Positions 23,941-33,076 of a DNA stretch of 52,088 nt are shown in pieces. The stretch spans positions 317,438-369,525 of the forward strand of contig JAUJNT010000001.1 of NCBI GenBank assembly GCA_030448005.1. The letters run 5' to 3'. Both the position numbers and the translations under genes were made by a program. The notes under the pieces were generated by a model. The model was not told the DNA's origin and did no database searches. It saw only the letters and a program-made list of their open reading frames with translations. Every line of letters starts with the position of its first letter. The stretch's first letter is position 1. Source of the stretch: Thermoleophilaceae bacterium. Lineage in GTDB: Bacteria; Actinomycetota; Thermoleophilia; Solirubrobacterales; Thermoleophilaceae.

Positions 23941-25413
23941 CTACCCGCCGTCTCCTGTTTCGTTACGTGCCCAGTCGCGGGCGCGCTCGAGCGCTCTGCC
24001 CCAGCCCGCCAGGAGCTCCTCGCGCTCCCCGTCGCCCATGCCGGGCTCGTAGCGCGCCGCCTCGCGCCACATCCGCCGCGTGTCTTCCTCGCTCCAGAGG
24101 CCCGCTGCCACGCCCGCGAGGTAGGCGGCGCCGAGGGCCGTGGTCTCCGAGACCTCCGGCACGACCACCGGCACGCCGAGCACGTCCGCCTGAAAGCGCA
24201 TGAGCCACGCGTTGTGCACCGCGCCGCCATCGGCCTTCAACTCCGCAAGCGCGACTCCCGAGACGTGCTCCATCGCCCGAACGGCGTCCACGGTCTGGTA
24301 GGCGATCGCCTCGAGGGCGGCGCGGGCCAGATGGGCGCGCCCAGAGCCGCGCGTCAGCCCCACGACCGTCCCCCGCGCGTAAGGGTCCCAGTGCGGCGAG
24401 CCAAGTCCCGTCAGGGCGGGCACGAAGTAGACGCCGTCGTTTGACTCGAGCGAGCGCGCTAGCGCCTCCGTCTCGTCCGCCGCCTCGATGATCCCGAGAC
24501 CGTCCCTCAGCCACTGGACCGCCGCGCCCGTCACGAAGATCGCCGCCTCGAGCGCGTAGTCCACGCGCCCGCCGACTCCCCAGGCCACCGTGGTCAGCAG
24601 GCCCTCGGCCGGCGGGGGCCTCTGCCCGCCCGCGTTCTCGAGCACGAAGCTGCCCGTGCCATAGGTGTTCTTCCCCATGCCCTGCCCGTGGCAGGCCTGA
24701 CCGTAGAGCGCGGCCTGCTGATCGCCCGCGATGCCCGCCACCGGCACGCTCCCGCCGAACTCCGAGGTCCTCCCGTACACGTGGGCGCTCGGGCAGGGCT
24801 CGGGAAGCGCCTCCACCGGCACGCCGAGCAACCCGCACAGCTCGGCGTCCCACTGAAGCTCGCCGGTGTGGAAGAGCAGCGTGCGCGAGGCGTTCGAGTA
24901 GTCGGTGGCGTGGCGGCCCGTGAGCTTGTGCACGAGCCACGAGTCCACCGTGCCGAAGGCGGCCCTCGCGGGGTCGACGTCGCCCTGCCGGATCAGCCAT
25001 TCGATCTTCGTGCCGGAGAAGTAGGGGTCGAGAACGAGTCCGGTGCGGTCCCTGAAGAGCGGCTCGTGACCCGCCTCCCGCAGCTCGTCGCACCGCTGTG
25101 CCGTGCGTCTGTCCTGCCACACGAGCGCCCGGTGCAGGGGCTTGCCGCTCTCCCGGTCCCACGCCACCACGGTCTCGCGCTGGTTGGTGATGCCGATCCC
25201 GGTCAGGCGGCGCCCGTCCATACCCGCCGCCTCGAGCGCATCCCGCCCCACCCGGCGGGTCACCTCCCAGATCTCGTCCGCATCGTGCTCGACCCATCCG
25301 GGCCGGGGAAAGTGCTGCCCGAACTCGCCATAGCCGCGACCCACCGGGCGCCCTTCACCGTCGAACACGATCGCCGTCGTGCCCGTGGTGCCCTGGTCGA
25401 GCGCGAGGATCAT
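23941..25413 (-). CDS. glpK: Glycerol kinase
   Basis: 490 aa, the normal length. The FGGY-kinase N-terminus LALDQGTTGTTAIVFD, the EQH-like FGQHFPRPGWVEHD segment, TNQRETVVAWD, and the substrate loop TGLVLDPYFSGTKIEWL are all glycerol-kinase specific. The C-terminal ATP lobe has LTGLGSPHWDPYARG and KADGGAVHNAWLMRFQADVL. It phosphorylates glycerol to sn-glycerol-3-phosphate in the cytoplasm. ATG start six bases after TAGGGT, leaderless. No glpF or glpD is in view; plsC follows in the same operon. Confidence 0.95.
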   Translation of the reverse strand: MILALDQGTTGTTAIVFDGEGRPVGRGYGEFGQHFPRPGWVEHDADEIWEVTRRVGRDALEAAGMDGRRLTGIGITNQRETVVAWDRESGKPLHRALVWQDRRTAQRCDELREAGHEPLFRDRTGLVLDPYFSGTKIEWLIRQGDVDPARAAFGTVDSWLVHKLTGRHATDYSNASRTLLFHTGELQWDAELCGLLGVPVEALPEPCPSAHVYGRTSEFGGSVPVAGIAGDQQAALYGQACHGQGMGKNTYGTGSFVLENAGGQRPPPAEGLLTTVAWGVGGRVDYALEAAIFVTGAAVQWLRDGLGIIEAADETEALARSLESNDGVYFVPALTGLGSPHWDPYARGTVVGLTRGSGRAHLARAALEAIAYQTVDAVRAMEHVSGVALAELKADGGAVHNAWLMRFQADVLGVPVVVPEVSETTALGAAYLAGVAAGLWSEEDTRRMWREAARYEPGMGDGEREELLAGWGRALERARDWARNETGDGG

Positions 25414-25419
25414 GGCGCG

Positions 25420-25425
25420 ACCCTA
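25420..25425 (-). promoter_or_regulatory. Leaderless -10 element of glpK
   Basis: TAGGGT on the minus strand ends six bases before the ATG at 25413. Confidence 0.65.
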
Positions 25426-25536
25426 CCCCGATCCCCCGCGCATGGCACGTCAGCTGGGGCGAAGCGGCGCGCGTGCGCCGTCGGTGCCGGTAGATAAGGT
25501 CTCGCCGCGCGACCGCTCCCACAACAGGAGGACGCT

Positions 25537-25749
25537 TTGCCCAACGTCGAGGCTCACATCACCGGCATCGTCTGGAGTGTCGACTGCGAGGTAGGCCAGG
25601 AGGTGAAGGAGGGAGACACCGTGGCCATGCTCGAGTCGATGAAGATGGAGATGCCCGTGGAGACCGAGTACGACGGCACGGTCAGCGAGATCAAGTGCGA
25701 GGTGGGCCAGTCGGTCAAGGAGGGCGACGTCCTGGTGGTCCTCGAGTAG
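25537..25749 (+). CDS. Biotin carboxyl carrier domain protein
   Basis: 70 aa, one complete biotinyl/lipoyl domain. TTG start with AGGAGG about five bases upstream. The biotinylation motif is ESMKMEMP with Lys36 as the acceptor, and hairpin symmetry puts VGQEVKEGD and VGQSVKEGD on either side. Stand-alone carriers of this size serve acyl-CoA carboxylases (acetyl-, propionyl- or similar) in actinobacteria together with separate carboxylase and transcarboxylase subunits, which are not in this window. It lies just upstream of biotin-synthesis genes, linking cofactor supply to its acceptor protein. Confidence 0.93.
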   Translation: MPNVEAHITGIVWSVDCEVGQEVKEGDTVAMLESMKMEMPVETEYDGTVSEIKCEVGQSVKEGDVLVVLE

Positions 25750-25802
25750 GGACCGCGAGCGGAGGTCGCCCGCGCAGCGGAGATCGGGCCCGATGAACCG
25801 CC

Positions 25803-25854
25803 TCATTCGAGCTCCGTGCGTCCTACCTTCATTCGAGCTCCGTGCGTCCTGCCT
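25803..25854. repeat. 26-bp tandem duplication upstream of bioB
   Basis: Two head-to-tail copies of a 26-base unit beginning TCATTCGAGCTCCGTGCGTC, at 25803 and 25829, differing at one or two bases. They lie in the 241-base gap between the carrier gene and bioB. A regulatory role is possible but not shown. Confidence 0.7.
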
Positions 25855-25990
25855 CCGCATCAGGACATCCACGAGGGGTACGCCGGGGTGCGTTGCGGCA
25901 TCATGTGCGATGGTCTCGGACTTGCCGTCCGGGCTCCGTCCGGTGCCCGCCCTACCGTGCGCGTAATCGTTCCCCAGGGAGGTCGAGAGC

Positions 25991-27157
25991 TTGCCGCCGC
26001 TCATCACCTACGAGGAAGCCCTGCAGCTGGGTGAGATCGAAGATCACGCCCAGATCGAGGCGCTCATCGACCGGGCATGGAAGGCACGGCTCGAGAGCTT
26101 CGGCGACTCCACGGACCTCTGCTCGCTGGTCAACGCCAAGTCGGGCGGTTGCGCCGAGGACTGCGGTTTCTGCGCACAGTCGCGCTTCGCCGAGGCCGAC
26201 ACGCCGATGCACGCGATGATGACCCCCGAGCAGATCCTCGAGCACGCGCGGGCGGCCGAGGCCGCGGGCGCGCACCGCTTCTGCATGGTCACCCAGGGTC
26301 AGGGGCTCTCGAAGCGCGACTTCCAGAACATCCTCGACGGCGCGAAGCTGGTCGCCGAGAACACCAACCTGAAGCGCTGCGCGTCTGTCGGGCACATGTC
26401 GGTCAAGCGTGCGCAAGAGCTGAAGGAAGCCGGGATCCAGCGCGTGCACCACAACGTGGAGACCGCCGAGAGCTATTACGACGAGGTCTCCACCACGGTG
26501 CGCTACGAAGGCCGGCTGCGCACGATCCAGGCGGTCGAGGAGGCCGGTCTCGAGACCTGCGTGGGCGGCATCCTCAACCTGGGCGAGTCGCGCGAGCAGC
26601 GCGTGGAGATGGCCTTCCAGCTGGCGAAGATCGACCCCACGAGCGTCCCGATCAACATGCTGAACCCGCGCGCCGGAACGAAGTTCGGCGACCGCGACCA
26701 CATGGATCCCTGGGAGGCGGTCAAGTGGATCGCGATCTTCAGGCTGATCCTCCCGGCCGCGCTCTTCCGGCTCTGCGGTGGCCGGGTGGAGAACCTCGGC
26801 GAGCTGCAGCAGCTGGCCGTCAAGGCAGGCATAAACGGCGTGATGATGGGCAACTTCCTCACCACCCTCGGCTCCGAGCCCCAGGACGACCGCGCGATGT
26901 TCGAGGAGCTGGGGCTGAACGTGGCGCGCCAGCCCGACAACGGCTCGGAGCCGCGACCGGACAACCGCTCGGGCTGGCTCGAGGGGCAGACCCCCAAGAC
27001 ACCGGTCGACGATCTGATCGACAGCCAGGCCGAGGCCAACTTCTGGAATCCGGAGGTGCAGCTCAGGCGCAAGAAGAAGAGCTCGGTACCGCCACGTCCG
27101 GACGGCGCGGCCAATCGCGGGCTCGAGATAGTCCAGGTCGAGGGAGACGGGCGATGA
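25991..27157 (+). CDS. bioB: Biotin synthase
   Basis: 388 aa. TTG start with GGGAGGT about seven bases upstream. The radical-SAM cluster motif is CAEDCGFC (C54, C58, C61), followed by AQSRF as in BioB. The conserved HHNVET segment, the GGILNLGES region and the NMLNPRAGT stretch support function. It inserts sulfur into dethiobiotin. About 50 residues after the usual end form a charged C-terminal extension (from NGSEPRPDN on) without a known domain. Its TGA overlaps the bioF ATG (ATGA), so the two are translationally coupled. Confidence 0.95.
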   Translation: MPPLITYEEALQLGEIEDHAQIEALIDRAWKARLESFGDSTDLCSLVNAKSGGCAEDCGFCAQSRFAEADTPMHAMMTPEQILEHARAAEAAGAHRFCMVTQGQGLSKRDFQNILDGAKLVAENTNLKRCASVGHMSVKRAQELKEAGIQRVHHNVETAESYYDEVSTTVRYEGRLRTIQAVEEAGLETCVGGILNLGESREQRVEMAFQLAKIDPTSVPINMLNPRAGTKFGDRDHMDPWEAVKWIAIFRLILPAALFRLCGGRVENLGELQQLAVKAGINGVMMGNFLTTLGSEPQDDRAMFEELGLNVARQPDNGSEPRPDNRSGWLEGQTPKTPVDDLIDSQAEANFWNPEVQLRRKKKSSVPPRPDGAANRGLEIVQVEGDGR

Positions 27158-28458
27158 CCGACATCGAGGGCCTCTTGGAGGACATCCGCGACCGCGGGCT
27201 CATGCGCCGCATGCGCATGGTCTCCGGGCCACAGGGGCCGAGGGTCCTTCTCGACGGCAGGCCGGTGCTCTTGCTGTGCTCGAACAACTACCTCGGGCTG
27301 GCAGACCATCCCCGCGTGCGGCAGGCCGCCGCCGAGGCCGCGATGCGCTACGGGGCGGGCGCCGGGGCCTCGCGGCTCGTGTCGGGCAACATGCGGATCC
27401 ACCGTCGCCTCGAGGAGCGCCTCGCGGATTTCAAGCGCAGCGAGACCGCGCTGCTGTTCGGCTCGGGCTACCTGGCCAACGTGGGCGTCGTGCAGGCGCT
27501 GGCGCGGGCCGGCGATGTCGTCTTCTCCGACTCGCTCAACCACGCCAGCATCGTGGACGGCTGCCGTCTCGCCGGCGCGGAGACCTTCGTCTACGGGCAC
27601 TGCGACGTCGAGCACCTGGCCTGGGGCCTCCAACAGGCAGGTGGACGAGGCAGCCTGATCGTCACCGACGGCGTGTTCTCCATGGACGGCGACGTCGCGC
27701 CCCTCCGGGAGATCGTCGAGCTCGCTCAGCGCCACGACGCGCGCGTCATGGTCGACGAGGCGCACGGCACCGGCACGGTCGGCCCCGATGGGCGCGGCGC
27801 GGTGGCGGCCGCGGGCCTCGAGGACGAGGTGGACCTGCTGGTCGGCACGCTCGGCAAGGCGCTCGGGTCCTACGGCGCGTATGTCTGTTGCGATCGCCGG
27901 ATGGCCAAGTACCTGCTCAACACCGCCCGCACGCTGATCTACTCCACCGCGATCGGCCCACCCGCGGTGGCCGCGGCCATGGCGGCGCTCGAGCTGCTGC
28001 GCGAGCAGCCGCGCCGGGTCGAGAAGCTCCAGCGAAACGGTGCCGTCCTGCGCGAGGCGCTGGCCGCGGAGGGGCTGCCGGTCCCCGCGGGCCACACCCC
28101 GATCGTGCCGCTCGTGATCGGCGATGCCGAGCACGCCGTCGCGGTCAGCGAGCGGGTACTCGAGCAGGGCGTGTTCGCACAGGCCATCCGTCCTCCCACC
28201 GTCCCGGCCGGAGGCTCCCGGTTGCGGCTCACGGTCATGGCCTCGCACACGAAGACCGAGCTGCGCGAAGCCGCCAAGGCGGTGGCGGGGGCCGTGCCCC
28301 CATCCGTCAGAGCGGCGATCGCCCAGCGCACAGCCGACACGGACGCGTCCGTAGACGTGCGGGCGGCGCGCTCGACGGTCACCGAGTCGGACACCGTCTC
28401 CGACTCGGCGCGCGCGCGCGCGTCCCGAGTCTTCGACGGGCTCGCCGACGCGGCCTGA
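27154..28458 (+). CDS. bioF: 8-amino-7-oxononanoate synthase
   Basis: 434 aa from the ATG inside the ATGA overlap with bioB. PLP-dependent alpha-oxoamine synthase: [14 protein letters not shown] at the start of the core, [25 protein letters not shown] at 201-210, and the PLP Lys235 in [11 protein letters not shown]. It condenses pimeloyl-thioester with alanine in biotin synthesis. The core ends near residue 385; about 48 further residues rich in Ser, Thr, Asp and Ala have low complexity and no known role. It is followed 15 bases later by bioD in the same operon. Confidence 0.94.
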   Translation: MTDIEGLLEDIRDRGLMRRMRMVSGPQGPRVLLDGRPVLLLCSNNYLGLADHPRVRQAAAEAAMRYGAGAGASRLVSGNMRIHRRLEERLADFKRSETALLFGSGYLANVGVVQALARAGDVVFSDSLNHASIVDGCRLAGAETFVYGHCDVEHLAWGLQQAGGRGSLIVTDGVFSMDGDVAPLREIVELAQRHDARVMVDEAHGTGTVGPDGRGAVAAAGLEDEVDLLVGTLGKALGSYGAYVCCDRRMAKYLLNTARTLIYSTAIGPPAVAAAMAALELLREQPRRVEKLQRNGAVLREALAAEGLPVPAGHTPIVPLVIGDAEHAVAVSERVLEQGVFAQAIRPPTVPAGGSRLRLTVMASHTKTELREAAKAVAGAVPPSVRAAIAQRTADTDASVDVRAARSTVTESDTVSDSARARASRVFDGLADAA

Positions 28459-28473
28459 CAGCCGCGCACGGCC

Positions 28474-29148
28474 GTGCGCGGGATCTTCGTAACCGGCACC
28501 GACACGGGCGTCGGCAAGAGCGTGGTGGCGGCGGCCATCTGCGCCGCGCTGACCGGCCGCGGGGAGACGGTGGCAGCCTTTAAGCCGGTCGTCACCGGTT
28601 TGGACGAAACCCCCCCCGGTGGGTGGCCGCCCGACCATGAGCTCCTCGCGGCGGCCGGCGGCGGAAGGCAGGCGCCGAGCGAGGTCACGCCCTACACGTT
28701 CGGGAGACCGGTGTCCCCTCACTACGCCGCGCAGCTCGAGGGGGAGCCGATCGACCCCCGACGGATCCGGGCGGCGGCCGGTTCCGCCGCAAGAGGAGCG
28801 GATGCCCTCGTGTGCGAGGGCGTGGGAGGCCTGCTCGTGCCGATCGCGCTCGGCTATTCGGTGCGAGACCTCGCGGTCGAGCTGGAAATGCCGGCCCTCG
28901 TGGTGGCCCGCAGCGGCCTCGGCACGATCAACCACTCGCTTCTCACGGTGGAGGCCGCACGGGCGGCGGGGCTGCGCGTTGCGGGCCTCGTGATCTCGCC
29001 GTGGCCCGAGCGTCCCAAGCCGATCGAGCAGTCCAACCGCGCGACGGTCGAGGAGCTCACCCGGATCCGCGTGAGCTGCCTGCCCCCAACCACCCCGTCG
29101 GAGCTGGCCTCCGCCGGCGACACGCTTCCGCTCGAAGAGTGGATCTAG
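28474..29148 (+). CDS. bioD: Dethiobiotin synthetase
   Basis: 224 aa, GTG start. The P-loop GTDTGVGKS is at 8-16, with KPVVTG as the substrate Lys/Thr segment and CEGVGGLLVPI as the second nucleotide motif. ARSGLGTINHSLLTVEA completes the BioD pattern. It closes the ureido ring of dethiobiotin using ATP and CO2. It ends the bioB-bioF-bioD run; bioA is about 10 kb downstream and no bioC/bioH is visible, so the pimeloyl source lies elsewhere. Confidence 0.95.
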   Translation: MRGIFVTGTDTGVGKSVVAAAICAALTGRGETVAAFKPVVTGLDETPPGGWPPDHELLAAAGGGRQAPSEVTPYTFGRPVSPHYAAQLEGEPIDPRRIRAAAGSAARGADALVCEGVGGLLVPIALGYSVRDLAVELEMPALVVARSGLGTINHSLLTVEAARAAGLRVAGLVISPWPERPKPIEQSNRATVEELTRIRVSCLPPTTPSELASAGDTLPLEEWI

Positions 29149-29213
29149 CCGAGCTCCAGCGAGCCCACCGGCTCCTCCGCGCGCGAAAGGCAGCGGTCGA
29201 ACTCGGCAGCCTT

Positions 29214-29219
29214 TAGCCT
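29214..29219 (+). promoter_or_regulatory. Leaderless -10 element of the PGPGW gene
   Basis: TAGCCT ends eight bases before the ATG at 29228. It favours this start over the TTG at 29219, which overlaps the element. Confidence 0.6.
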
Positions 29220-29227
29220 TGACCCGC

Positions 29228-29680
29228 ATGGCCACCACGCCAAGACCACCGGAGGCGGCACACGAGGACAGCCGCGGGGAGGATGCCGTCAGAGAGGACG
29301 GCGGCAAGGACGATCGCCCTGACATGCTGATCAAGCTCGAGGAGCGCAAGCGGCGACACGCCGAGCGCGGCATCGTGGCCCGCGTCCTCGTGGTCATCGG
29401 CGGCGTCCTTCTCATCCTGGCCGGCATCGTGCTCTCCGGTCCGGGGATCCCTGGCCCGGGCTTTCTCTTGGTCCTGCTCGGGCTGAGCTTCCTCGCGCTC
29501 GAGTTCGACCGCGCGGAGCGGCTGCTGGCCAAGGCGATCGTCTGGGCCGACAAGGCGAAGGGGCGCGCGGAGAGCGCCAGCCCGCGGCAGAAGGTGCTTA
29601 CGGCGGTGCTCACGGTCATCGCGCTCGGGGCGTTCGTGGCCGCGGCGATCCTCTACGACATCCCGCTGCTACCCGTGTGA
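29228..29680 (+). CDS. Small membrane protein of the PGPGW/TIGR02611 type
   Basis: 150 aa. The N-terminal 45 residues are charged and cytoplasmic. Two membrane segments surround the signature GIPGPGFLLVLLGLSFLALE (near 72-91), and a third hydrophobic segment is at the C-terminus (VLTVIALGAFVAAAILYDI). The PGPGF/W motif with following LEFDRAERLL marks the TIGR02611/PGPGW membrane protein family, function unknown. It sits alone between bioD and the decayed island. Confidence 0.8.
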   Translation: MATTPRPPEAAHEDSRGEDAVREDGGKDDRPDMLIKLEERKRRHAERGIVARVLVVIGGVLLILAGIVLSGPGIPGPGFLLVLLGLSFLALEFDRAERLLAKAIVWADKAKGRAESASPRQKVLTAVLTVIALGAFVAAAILYDIPLLPV

Positions 29681-29910
29681 CCCTTTTTCCGCGCTCGTAA
29701 GACGGCCACGCGGCGGCCGGCGGCCGTCCTGCCGAAGGGTGGGAGTGCGACCAGAGGCAGGACGGTGGAGCCGCGCCGGCCCGCCGGGGGCCCGCGCTTC
29801 GGCACCGCCCTGCTCTGGAGAGCGGCTCGCCCCGCAGCGGGCAGCGACCCGAGCGGTGCGACCCAGTTGAGCATCGAGCGGTGCGCCGGAGCGACTGCCA
29901 CGATTGTGGC

Positions 29911-31774
29911 GTGACCACCGCCGCACCAGAGACGTTCGCGACCGCTGCCCGCGCCCGTCTCCAGGCCCTCACCGGGGACCCGGCGGCGAACTTTCGCCCC
30001 GATCAGCTCGAGGCGATCCGCGACGTCGTCGTCGACCGCGCCCGGGTGCTTTGCGTCCAGCGCACCGGATGGGGCAAGTCGGCGGTCTACTTCGTCGCCA
30101 CGGCACTGCTGCGCGACGCCGGCGCGGGCCCGACGCTGATCCTCAGCCCGCTGCTCGCGCTGATGCGCAACCAGATCGGCGCGGCCGAGCGCCTCGGCCT
30201 GCGCGCCCACACGATCAACAGCACCAACCGCGAGGACTGGAGCGGTGTGCGCGATCGGCTCGCCGCGGGGACGATCGACCTGCTGCTGATAAGTCCCGAG
30301 CGGTTGAACAACCCGCGCTTCCGCGACGAGATGCTGCCGCTGTTCGCGGCGTCGGTCGCCCTGCTCGTGATCGACGAGGCCCACTGCATCTCCGACTGGG
30401 GGCACGACTTCCGCCCCGACTACCGTCGGGTCAAGGACGTGCTCGACGCCGTCGGTCCCGAGGCCGGAGTGCTGGGCACTACGGCCACCGCGAACGACCG
30501 CGTGGTGGGCGACGTGCTCGAGCAGCTCGCCGGTCACAGCGGCGAGCAGGAGCCCGCCCAGCGCATCCTCACCGAGGACCGCCTGCTGCGCAACGAGGTC
30601 AAGGCCGTGGTGGCCACCAGCGCACTCGGCATGCTATGACAAGGCGGACCTAACCTTTGTCGTGCACTTCCAGGCACCGGGCTCGGTCGTCTCCTACTAC
30701 CAGCAGGTCGGCCGCGCCGGGCGCGGCGTCGATCACGCCGACGTCGTCCTGCTGCGTGGCGGCGAGGACCGCCGCATCCAGGACTTCTTCATCGAGCAGG
30801 CGTTCCCCGCGCGGGAGCGCGTCCGCGCCGTGCTCGACGAGCTCGAGACCGCGGGCGGGGAAGGTCGCACCACGCGCGAGCTGATGGGCGTCGTGAACCT
30901 CGGCATGGGACGCATCGAGGCGATGCTGAAGATCCTCGACGCCGAGGGCGCGGTGCGCCGCAGCGGCAACCGCTGGCAGGCCGTGCCCGCCGGCGGCTGG
31001 AGCTACGACGCCGACCGCTACGAGCAGGTCACCGCCTTGCGCCGCGCCGAGCAGCGCGCTATGGCCAACTACGGAATCGACGGCCGCTGCCTCATGCGCG
31101 TCCTGCAGGAGGAGCTGGACGAGCCCGACCCGCGCGACTGCGGGCGCTGCTCGGTGTGTGCGGGGCCGCGCTTCGCGCGGCCGCCCTCCCCCGTGCTCGT
31201 CGAGATCGCCCAGCGCCACCTGCGCTCCCGCCCACTCGAGCTCGAGGTGCGAAAGATGGCGCCGGACGAGGCTGGGACGATGCGCAAGATCCCCGAGGAC
31301 GCGCGGACCGAGACCGGCTGGGCCCTCGCGCGGCCCGGCGACGGCGGCTGGTGGCCCGCGATCGAGCGCGGACTGAGCGCCGGATGGCTGGACGACGAAA
31401 TCGTCGTGGCCCTCGCCGAGGCCCTACGCGCCTCCGAGACGCGCGCCGACTGGGTCACGAGCGTTCCGTCGGCGCACTTGGGCGGTGTCTGCAACGAGCT
31501 GGGCGAGCGGCTCGCCGCCGAGCTCGGAGTCGAGTACGTGGCCCTCGTCGAGCGGACCGAGCCGCGCCCGCCCCAGCGCGAGATGGCGAACGCCGTCCAG
31601 CAGGTCGCCAACGTCCGCGGCGCGTTCGCGATCACGACCCCTCCCCCGCCCGGCACCGGCGTACTGCTCGACGACCGCCGCCTCTCGGGCTGGACGCTGG
31701 CGATGGTCGGCGGTCAGCTTCGCCGGGCCGGAGCGCAGGCCGTCGTCCCGGTCGCCCTCTCAACGCTGTCGTAG
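29911..31774 (+). pseudogene. Broken RecQ-family helicase gene
   Basis: The first part (29911-30639) carries the DEAD-box core: QRTGWGKSAVYF (Walker A region), LILSPLLALMRNQI, DEAHCISDWGHDFRPDY and GTTATAN. At about 30520-30535 it jumps from VLEQL directly to GHSGEQEPAQRILTEDRLL, losing roughly 80-100 residues of the second RecA lobe including motif IV. At 30634-30637 the frame shifts: the sequence ends ATSALGML-stop, while the next frame continues YDKADLTFVVHFQAPGSVVS and YYQQVGRAGRG. The remaining C-terminal part keeps a winged-helix region and a CGRC-x2-C zinc cluster (to 31774). Two independent lesions make the gene non-functional. An intact homologue would have about 700 residues. Confidence 0.85.
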
Positions 31775-31857
31775 CGGCCGAAGCGACGGCCTTCTGCGGT
31801 CGCCTCGTTCCGAATGATAGGTGGACTAACCGGACTAGGCACGCTAAAACTTAGATC

Positions 31858-32085
31858 ATGAAGCCCGTGAAGATGCATGAGGCAAAGACGAACTTCTCAC
31901 GCCTGATCGGCTTGGTGGAGGCGGGCGAGGAGATCATCGTGCAGCGTGACGACCGTCCCGTGGCGAAGATCGTCCCGTATCCGTCCGATGCCCATGCGCG
32001 AAAGGCCGGGGCGCTGAAGGGCCAGATCGCCCTTGCCGATGACTTCGATGCGATCCCGGATGGCTTCGAGGATTATGTCGGTTGA
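31858..32085 (+). CDS. Phd/YefM-family antitoxin
   Basis: 75 aa. MKPVKMHEAKTNFSRLIGLV and then GEEIIVQRDDRPVAKIVP are the Phd/YefM DNA-binding fold signature. The acidic C-terminus (DDFDAIPDGFEDYVG) would wrap around the toxin. The antitoxin binds the PIN toxin encoded by the next gene and represses the pair's promoter. Upstream are direct repeats (GGACTAaccGGACTA, about 31823-31836) that could be its operator. A TAAAAC hexamer lies seven bases before the ATG. The TGA overlaps the toxin start. Intact, unlike its neighbours on both sides. Confidence 0.9.
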   Translation: MKPVKMHEAKTNFSRLIGLVEAGEEIIVQRDDRPVAKIVPYPSDAHARKAGALKGQIALADDFDAIPDGFEDYVG

Positions 32086-32462
32086 GCGCCTGGCTGGTGG
32101 ACACGCAGGCGCTGCTTTGGTTCCTCGCCGACGATCCACAACTCTCCGAGACCGCGAAGGCCACGATGGAGTCCGGCGACAGCGTGCTGCTGGTCAGCTC
32201 AGCGTCGATTTGGGAGATGGCCATCAAGCGCAGCCTCGGCAAGCTCCAGGCACCGGCCGACCTCCCCGCGGTGCTGCGCGGGCAAGGGTTCGAGAGCCTC
32301 GCGATTCAACCTGAACACGTCTGGGCGGTCGGGCACCTGACGCCGGGCGCCCACAACGATCCGTTCGACCGCCTGCTGGCGGCTCAGGCGAAGTGGGAGA
32401 ACCTGGCATTGATCAGCAACGACGCGCAACTCGACCAATACGGGATCAAACGCCTCTGGTAG
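32082..32462 (+). CDS. VapC-like PIN-domain toxin
   Basis: 126 aa from a TTG that overlaps the antitoxin stop (TTGA). The PIN catalytic acids are visible: D7 in WLVDTQALLWF, E45 in SIWEMAIKRSLGKL, D93/D97 in HNDPFDRLLAAQA and the final D in LISND. PIN toxins are Mg-dependent ribonucleases that cut tRNA or rRNA when the antitoxin is lost. Length and motif spacing are normal, so the toxin looks active. The pair stands in the middle of decayed genes, which suggests it may be retained by addiction. Confidence 0.9.
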   Translation: MSAWLVDTQALLWFLADDPQLSETAKATMESGDSVLLVSSASIWEMAIKRSLGKLQAPADLPAVLRGQGFESLAIQPEHVWAVGHLTPGAHNDPFDRLLAAQAKWENLALISNDAQLDQYGIKRLW

Positions 32463-32542
32463 GTCAGCCGGGGGCGAGCCGTCCCAGCAGCCTGAGCCGG
32501 CCGGTTGCGCAACGTTCGCGTCGGCGCAGTGGTCCTGACGCC

Positions 32543-33054
32543 GATAGAAATGTCGACCCGACCTGGCATTCCGGTAGCGCGGTGTCGGCGGCGCCTTCGT
32601 CGCGAAGTTCGCGTGGTCGCGGGTGGCGGCCGGCCGCACTCAGCGCGAAGGTCAGCTGCTCCTGGCTCTTCGGTCGGCTGCTCCTCACCTCCAGCTCCCG
32701 GAAGTGGTCGCGTTCAGCACGGATCCGGTGCTGATCCCTACCCGAACCCGAATCGTCCCGGGTGCCCCGCTCACGTACACCGGGATCGCCGCCCTCGACG
32801 ATGCTGGGTCAGACCAGGTCGCGGCAGACCTCGCCGCCTTCCTCGCCCGGCTTCACGACCCCTTGGTCCTCCACAAGGTTCAACTGGTTGCCCCGATGGT
32901 GGCTTCTGAGCCGCAGGCCGACACGAACTCGCTCCGTCAGCGCTTCGGTAGGTGGGTGAGCGCTGGGCGGCGCGACGCCGGCGACCCCTCCACCTGGGTG
33001 GATGAGCTTGCGCAGACGATGCTCGAGGCCGGAGTCGAGGCGGCGTGCCGTTGA
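32543..33054 (+). pseudogene. Decayed APH-family phosphotransferase
   Basis: One frame (from about 32543) reads DRNVDPTWHSGSA, then the sequence shifts at about 32582-32587 to a second frame reading GGAFVAKFAWSRVAAGRTQR, PEVVAFSTDPVL, TRTRIVPGAPLT and DLAAFLARLHD. These blocks follow the N-lobe and hinge of aminoglycoside/choline-type phosphotransferases (nucleotide-binding Lys in FVAKFAW). A further RFGRWVSAGRRD block fits, but the frame ends at 33054 before the catalytic HGDLHxxN loop, and no such loop follows. So it has one frameshift and a lost catalytic lobe. Non-functional. Confidence 0.65.
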
Positions 33055-33076
33055 CAAGCCGCTCCTCGCTGGATCC

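Noticed and set aside
26503-29619. 1038-codon open frame on the minus strand
   Set aside because: It is antisense to bioB, bioF and bioD, shows no domain, and has the Arg/Ala/Pro-rich look of GC-skewed shadow frames.
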